From the NCBI RefSeq assembly GCF_048771995.1, contig NC_133027.1, positions 11,962,001 through 12,026,000 on the forward strand: 64,000 bases of DNA, written 5' to 3'. Made by a program: the position numbers and the translations under genes. Under the pieces are notes generated by a model. It was not told where the DNA came from, did not search any database, and saw only the letters and a list, made by a program, of their open reading frames with translations. Every line of letters begins with the position of its first letter. Position 1 is the stretch's first letter. The stretch comes from Taeniopygia guttata (taxonomy: Eukaryota; Chordata; Aves; Passeriformes; Estrildidae). This document shows, piece by piece, positions 58,913 through 64,000 of this stretch.

Positions 58913-61900
58913 TCAGCATTCTGAGGAGGGGAGGTTTAAATCAAAAGGGAAAGGTGAGTCCAGGGAACTGCATGGTGAAAGGGAAGGCTCTGAAAGAGAA
59001 GGTGCTGAATCAAAAAGGAAGAGGGGAGACTTTCTCCGTCTGCGGAGGGCTGCATGCTTCACCTGAGGATCCTTTTTCTTATCAGTCTGGTGTTTGGGGA
59101 CATATGGCCAGACAAATTTGGATGGGACCCATCTCAGTCCTGAGGGTGTGGACATGCAAGCATATCCCCGTCCCCAGGTAACTAACTCATGGGGCCCTTC
59201 CAGCTGCCAAGTCTCTGGATTTTTGATGATCACTGGTGGTTTTTCCCTAACCTTGCTCAGCTCGTGGTTGTTAAAGTGCCTGGTGACTGGTGGGTTGAGG
59301 TTTTCAAAAGAACAATTTAGGAAATTCAGTGTAAAGAGGGCACGCGCGAGCCGAACCTGAGGGGACTCCACCTTCATAGTTGGTGTTTGCTGTTTCAGCA
59401 TGCGTTTGAGACTCTGATGAGTCCGTTCCACCACTGCTTGACCTGTCAGGGAATATGCGATGCCAGTTTTGTGCTCTATTCCCCATTGCTGCAGGAAGCT
59501 GACAAATCCCTTGGATGTGTACCCGGGGGCATTATCTGTTTTTATCAATTTAGGGACGCCCAGCATAGCGAAGGCCTGTATCAGATGCTTTTCAATGTCT
59601 TTGGCCTTCTCCCCTGCGTGGGCAGAAGCAAAGACTGCCCCAGAGAAAGTGTCCACGGAGACATGGACGTACTTCATCCTCCCAAAGGAATGGATGTGAG
59701 TAACGTCCATCTGCCATACCTCGCAGGACTTCAGACCCCTAGGGTTTGCCCCTGAGCTCACCGATGGTAGGGGGAGCGACTTGCAGGACGGGCAGGTGGC
59801 CACAATGGCTCTGGCTTGGTCACGAGTGAGGTGGAATTGCCGGACCAGCCCGGGCGCATTCTGGTGGTAAAACTGGTGGCTGATCTTAGCCTGCTGGAAC
59901 TTATCTGGGAGCGGAGCTACCTGAGCCGGGGCGGCAGCGAGAGAATCGGCACGCCGATTGCCCTCTGCCAAAAACCCTGGCAAGTTGGTATGTGACCTGA
60001 TATGCATCACATAAAAGGGTTGCTCTCGGTGGGAGACTAGCTTAATCAGTTTCGAGAGCAACTTGTGCAGGGCTTCGTTGGACACACCCTGTAGAACAGC
60101 GTCCTGCGCTCTAGACACTACACCAGCCACATATGCCGAATCAGTTACCAAATTAAAAGGTTCAGAGAATCGCTCAAAGGCCCTGACGACGGCAGCCAAC
60201 TCAGCTATTTGAGGGGAGCCTTCCACCTCCACAATGTCTGTCTCCCACTGTTGCGTTTGGGGGTCTTTCCAAGTTATTACAGACTTGTGGGAACTCCCGG
60301 ACGCGTCTGTAAAAACTGTCAAGGCCTTGAGTGGCTTTTTGCTCTGAATTTGTTTGATGGACAATGCGAATTGAATTTCTGATTCAAAAATTTTGTGGGC
60401 TGGTCTCAAAACTGAAATTTTGCCTGTGTAGCTGTCTAGAGAGAACTGCAGGGATTCATTTTCCTGTAACAGATGTTCTAGCATGGCCTTGGTGAATTGG
60501 CCCGATTCCAATTTGATGGGAATGTGAATGCAATCAAAGTCACATCCAGCTAACTCTCTGATCCGAGCTCTTGCTTTGCGGATCAGTTCCGCTACTAACT
60601 CCTGTGGCCTTGTCATTCTCTTGGACCGATGGTGACTTAGGAAGACCCATTCTATGATGGAGAGTGGGTCCCTTCGGTCTTGGTCCTTGCCCTTCCTTGG
60701 GGTGTCTGTCCATTGAAATATCACACCATGGAGGTGTGGCAGCCTGCCCAATATGATGAATTTAAAAGGCAGGTCCGGATCATACCGGTGGGCCTGTCTG
60801 GCAGACATTGTCTCCTGGACCCTAATCAAAGCTGCTTGGGCCTCTGGGGTGAGTTCCCTGGGAGAACTCGGCTCCTCCCCCCCTTTCAATAAATCGAAAA
60901 GAGGGGCTAGGTCTCTGTTTGTAATGCCTAGCCATGGCCTCACCCAGTTCAAAGAACCGCACAGCTGCTGGACGTCTGCTAGGGTCCGAATTTTGCTTTT
61001 GATGGCCAATTTTTGCGGAGTAATAGTCCGCTTGGTAATTTCCAAGCCCAGGTACTTCCAGGGTGGCATCTTTTGAATCTTATCTTCTCGCAGCTCGAAC
61101 CCTGCAGCAACCAACGTATCGGTTGTCAGGTTAAGCGCGTGTGTAAGGAGATCGTCATTGGGAGCACAAATCAGGATATCATCCATATAATGTTGGATGA
61201 TCACGCCCTCGGTGGCTGTACGGACTGGGGTCAGCAATGAAGCTACATACCGCTGGCAAATGGTGGGCGAGCATTTGAGGCCCTGTGGTAATACTCGCCA
61301 ATGGTACCGCTCCATTGGGGCTTCTCGGTTAAGGGACGGAACCGAGAAGGCAAAACGTGGTGCATCGTCTGGGTGGAGGGGAATATGAAAGAAGCAATTT
61401 TTGATGTCAATCACAGCCAATTCCCAATCTTTGGGTAACATTGTGGGGGACGGCATCCCTGGTTGGAGTGGACCCATATTTTCGATCACATTGTTGATGG
61501 CACGAAAGTCGTGGAGCAACCGCCATTCGTCTTTGCCTGGTTTTTTCAGGACAAAGACGGGGGAATTCCAAGGAGATGTTGTTTCTTGGATATGTCCCTT
61601 GGCAAGTTGTTCTGCCACGAGTTTTTGGAGCGCTTTTAATTTTTGTTTATTGAGCGGCCACTGCTCTACCCAGATTGGAACATCAGAGAGCCAATTTAAC
61701 TTTTGGGTAGGACACTCCTCAGTGACCGCTGCCCGAAAAACCTGGGGGGTAGGAATGGTCAATGAGACCCCCCACTGGGCCATCAGGTCCCTTCCCCACA
61801 GGGGCTCCGTGTAATCCAGAACAAACGGACGCAGGTAAGCTGTCTGTCTGTTTGGCCCCTCAAATTTGATGATGTTTTTTGACTGTTTTGCCAATTGTGC

Positions 61901-62686
61901 CCCTCCGACACCTTGAATGTGTCCAGCCACGTCCTGCAACTCCCAACGCGACGGCCAATCCCGTGAGGGAATGACTGTGACGTCTGCCCCTGTGTCCAAG
62001 AGGCCGTTAAGCCACTTGTGCTCACCGCCGTTCCACATGTAACACTCAATTTTGGGTTTATCCTTCCCAATTACCTGGGCCTGACACACCTCGTAGATCT
62101 GCTTTGCGGTTTTCCTCCACAGGTCTTCTGGGTAGACAGAAACCCCAGATACAGGTATGGCCTGGGCGATGATTTGCCCTTTGGGAAGGTAGACTGGCGG
62201 GTGAGCACAGTGCAGCCACAGCACCAGATGTTTAGGGTTTACAGGTGTCAAATTGGGTGCGATAGTGATGTCGAGTGGCGTGTATTTTGTGTCCCCAAGG
62301 ACGATGTACTTACTGGGGAGTTTTCTACAGGTCCCTGGGTCCTGTGTGTCCACTGTGACAAAGTGCCAATTGCTGTCCCTGAGCAGTAGGGGTTCGGTTA
62401 GGGCCAACCTGTATGGAGAGAAGTTGGACTGGGTGTTAAGGATGGGCCTGGGATGGTCGGGGTCCCGACCAAGCCATGCCTGTGAGATGAAATTCCCAAC
62501 TCCTCCCACACAGGCTGGTTCACCAGCTCTTGTTCCCCTATTGTGCACTCCAGAAATGTCGTGTTTGGTATTAGAGTTATTGTCCTCAGGTGGGTATGCT
62601 AATGTGTTGTCCCTCCTGCCCCCTGATGTTATGTTTCCCACCAAATTTGTGTCCTCACGCAGGGAGGGACTGCGCTGGGAAATCAG
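58913..62686 (-). CDS. pro-pol: Pro-pol polyprotein of the young provirus (dUTPase-like, protease, RT, RNase H, integrase)
   Basis: Open for about 1,258 codons from the frameshift point to TGA at 58915-58913; positions below count from the TTG at 62644. A dUTPase-like section (about 60-170, with YLPKGQIIAQAIP) lacks the usual catalytic GxIDxxY motif as far as I can see. Protease: LLDTGAD near 215, with LWGRDL downstream. Reverse transcriptase: LPQGLKCSPTICQRY and YMDD near 486. RNase H: FTDASG, AELAAVVRAFE, TDSAYVAG and GNRRADSLA. Integrase: zinc domain with CPSC, then WQMDV, TDNAPGYTS and the glutamate in VVERTHQS exactly 36 residues after the second Asp (DDX35E). All key catalytic residues of PR, RT, RNase H and IN are present. 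DU-PR and pol share one frame, unlike classic betaretroviruses. Confidence 0.95.
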   Translation of the reverse strand: MISQRSPSLREDTNLVGNITSGGRRDNTLAYPPEDNNSNTKHDISGVHNRGTRAGEPACVGGVGNFISQAWLGRDPDHPRPILNTQSNFSPYRLALTEPLLLRDSNWHFVTVDTQDPGTCRKLPSKYIVLGDTKYTPLDITIAPNLTPVNPKHLVLWLHCAHPPVYLPKGQIIAQAIPVSGVSVYPEDLWRKTAKQIYEVCQAQVIGKDKPKIECYMWNGGEHKWLNGLLDTGADVTVIPSRDWPSRWELQDVAGHIQGVGGAQLAKQSKNIIKFEGPNRQTAYLRPFVLDYTEPLWGRDLMAQWGVSLTIPTPQVFRAAVTEECPTQKLNWLSDVPIWVEQWPLNKQKLKALQKLVAEQLAKGHIQETTSPWNSPVFVLKKPGKDEWRLLHDFRAINNVIENMGPLQPGMPSPTMLPKDWELAVIDIKNCFFHIPLHPDDAPRFAFSVPSLNREAPMERYHWRVLPQGLKCSPTICQRYVASLLTPVRTATEGVIIQHYMDDILICAPNDDLLTHALNLTTDTLVAAGFELREDKIQKMPPWKYLGLEITKRTITPQKLAIKSKIRTLADVQQLCGSLNWVRPWLGITNRDLAPLFDLLKGGEEPSSPRELTPEAQAALIRVQETMSARQAHRYDPDLPFKFIILGRLPHLHGVIFQWTDTPRKGKDQDRRDPLSIIEWVFLSHHRSKRMTRPQELVAELIRKARARIRELAGCDFDCIHIPIKLESGQFTKAMLEHLLQENESLQFSLDSYTGKISVLRPAHKIFESEIQFALSIKQIQSKKPLKALTVFTDASGSSHKSVITWKDPQTQQWETDIVEVEGSPQIAELAAVVRAFERFSEPFNLVTDSAYVAGVVSRAQDAVLQGVSNEALHKLLSKLIKLVSHREQPFYVMHIRSHTNLPGFLAEGNRRADSLAAAPAQVAPLPDKFQQAKISHQFYHQNAPGLVRQFHLTRDQARAIVATCPSCKSLPLPSVSSGANPRGLKSCEVWQMDVTHIHSFGRMKYVHVSVDTFSGAVFASAHAGEKAKDIEKHLIQAFAMLGVPKLIKTDNAPGYTSKGFVSFLQQWGIEHKTGIAYSLTGQAVVERTHQSLKRMLKQQTPTMKVESPQVRLARALFTLNFLNCSFENLNPPVTRHFNNHELSKVREKPPVIIKNPETWQLEGPHELVTWGRGYACMSTPSGLRWVPSKFVWPYVPKHQTDKKKDPQVKHAALRRRRKSPLFLFDSAPSLSEPSLSPCSSLDSPFPFDLNLPSSEC

Positions 62687-63710
62687 TTTTTTGAATGTCC
62701 CCCTGAGTTGGAGGCACCTTGCCCTTGCTGCTGTTTTTTAAAACGCAAGAAGTCCTCTTTGAGGGGGCAGTGAGACGCCCAGTGTCCTTTCTTATTGCAC
62801 AGGTTGCAGGGCCGTCCTGGATGGTAGCCTTTGGGTGGTGGCCCAGTGAAGCGGCGTGCAGGAGCCGGAGCTGTGGATGGCGTGTGGGCTTCGGCAAAGG
62901 AGACTCTCCGTGATGGCGTTTGGGGTGTCCCCGGAGGGTCTTTTGAAGGCAGGGTGAGACTTCGAGCGCACACGTCCAGCATGTCTTGGAGCGTTGGCTC
63001 TGGGTCGAGGGGCAGGCTCAGCATCGCCTGTCGGCAGGCCTCGTTGGCATTCTGCAGGGCGATCTGCTTCACCATGCCCTGCCTCAATCCGTCCTCTGGC
63101 ACCTGCGATTCAGCTGCCCTGTACAACCTGTCTACGAAACTAACGAAAGATTCCTGTGTCTCCTGCTTAATAGAAAAACAGTTAACAACAGGACCACGGG
63201 GTTTTAACTTAAAAAATGCTTTTTCTGCCGCATTGGCAGTTGCTGCCAATGCCCCCCTTGGAATCTTTTCAGCCTGTGTTGTTGCCACGTCCCAATCCCC
63301 TATCCCGCACAGGTGGTCAATGGTTAACATGCCTCCATCGGTGTCAGAGGAGGTCTCGGCTTTTGCCCAAAGTTGCGGTAATGCATCCCGTACCTCCCGC
63401 CTCCATGCGGATTCCCATACCAAAAACTCAGCTTGAGTAAGCAAGCACAAAAACAGAGCGCGAATGTCAGCAGGGACGTACTCGTTGGAGGAAAGTGTGA
63501 CTTTTAAAAGTCCCCGAAAGTATTCACTTTCCTGACCAAAGTCTTTTTGGGCTTTGCAAACATCTCTAATTACAGCCTGTGGGATAGGGGTCCACTGTGC
63601 CAAGGGTCTGCCCCTCTGCCGCGGGGTGTAGGTGACTGGTGCGGCAGAAAAGGCAAGCAGGGGTTGCGGCAGGTCGCGGCTTCCCCCCTCCCCCCCTCCC
63701 TCCTCCTCCG
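62683..63710 (-). CDS. gag: Gag polyprotein of the young provirus (capsid-nucleocapsid, 5' part broken or unresolved)
   Basis: The frame is open from a poly-C/G tract near 63711 to TGA at 62685-62683. RPLAQWTPIPQAV near 63600 is the typical capsid start. A major-homology-like segment follows (IKQETQESFVSFVDRLYRA near 63170), then a proline-rich linker and one zinc knuckle CNLCNKKGHWASHC (C-x2-C-x4-H-x4-C) near 62780. Only one knuckle is seen where betaretroviruses usually have two. The product would form the capsid and bind RNA. Confidence 0.85.
62686..62692 (-). promoter_or_regulatory. -1 ribosomal frameshift site A AAA AAC
   Basis: The heptamer AAAAAAC, in the correct gag phase (TCA AAA AAC), ends immediately before the gag stop TGA. 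The -1 frame from here runs open into pro-pol with no stop. A AAA AAC is a canonical retroviral slippery heptamer. Confidence 0.9.
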
Positions 63711-64000
63711 TCCCCCCCCCCCCTCGGGAACCGAGGCATGGGAACCAGAGGGCGGGCCACGGGAACCGAGGGCGGGGGCAGGACCAGGGCTAGGGGGTGT
63801 GGCTGGTGTTACCTCACCCGCAGGGGCGGGGTCGGAGGGAGGACTGATGAATGATTCATTAGGGGAGGTGCCAGAAGGGGGTGGAGGGGAGGGGTGGGTG
63901 GAGAAGTCTCGGGAGTGGGAGGGGTTGGCTGTAGGGCGAAGGGGGTCGTTAGGAGACAAAGAATGCAGGGAGGGGGATGGGCATGCCATGCGGTCCCCTC
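63711..64000 (-). pseudogene. Proline-rich gag region upstream of capsid (partial)
   Basis: An open frame at 63570-63989 on the minus strand is rich in Pro, Ser and Gly, in a different phase from the capsid frame. The C run at 63711-63723 lies between them and could be a real frameshift or a length error in sequencing. The matrix region and 5' LTR lie beyond the window. Confidence 0.5.

Larger units (their letters stand above)
57698..64000 (-). mobile_element. Young class II (beta/ERVK-like) provirus, env-less, 5' end outside the window
   Basis: Order on the minus strand: gag, frameshift site, pro-pol in one frame, polypurine tract, 3' LTR. Only about 250 bases separate the pol stop (58913) from the LTR, so there is no room for env. 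The long open frames contrast with the decayed ERVs elsewhere in the window and indicate a recent insertion. Confidence 0.9.

Noticed and set aside
13488-64000. YTH domain exons of YTHDC2
   Set aside because: Looked for frames like the family's aromatic-cage domain on the + strand after 13487 and found none. A tblastn with a bird YTHDC2 would settle it.

Overview
The window comes from a bird, most likely a passerine songbird. It carries CR1 LINE fragments with the avian 3' end (ATTCTGTGA-type terminal repeats), several avian-type LTR retroviruses, an intron-rich YTHDC2 gene, and a PAK3-like kinase gene of the kind reported as expanded in zebra finch. No bacterial genes, tRNA, rRNA or CRISPR array was seen.

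Layout. (1) 0.4-13.5 kb: 19 consecutive, apparently intact exons of YTHDC2 on the + strand, from just after the first helicase domain to just before the YTH domain. The YTH exons were not found anywhere in the window. (2) 14.3-29.5 kb: mostly retroelements and duplicated blocks. They include a decayed retrovirus 5' end (LTR, primer site, gag) with a small LTR nested in it, a CR1, a decayed class I retrovirus (RNase H, integrase, env, 3' LTR), two duplicated blocks, and an LTR just upstream of the next gene. (3) 30.0-55.2 kb: a 21-coding-exon gene model on the + strand for a PAK3-like serine/threonine kinase of about 808 residues. It has a hydrophobic N-terminus, six tandem copies of a 44-codon exon, a coiled-coil section and a C-terminal kinase domain with its key residues. 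Its introns hold an old minus-strand class II retrovirus (31.6-38.5 kb), a solo LTR with exact 6-bp target-site duplications, a CR1 and internal duplications. (4) 55.4-57.4 kb: a possible convergent terminal exon and a second copy of the block that lies upstream of the kinase gene, which suggests a tandem gene array with a period near 29.5 kb. (5) 57.7-64.0 kb: the 3' part of a young minus-strand class II provirus with long open gag and pro-pol frames, a canonical -1 frameshift site, no env, and a GC-rich 3' LTR. Its 5' end lies beyond the window.

How the parts relate. YTHDC2 and the kinase gene are on the same strand. Either the kinase gene sits in a very large YTHDC2 intron, or YTHDC2 is broken between 13.5 and 30 kb, or the assembly is chimeric there. 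The kinase gene looks fast-evolving: its variable N-terminal exons are all phase 0-0, so exon gain or loss keeps the frame, and an LTR with TATA and poly(A) signals ends about 470 bp before the first coding exon. All exon joins were made by eye from splice signals and reading phase; no alignment was run.
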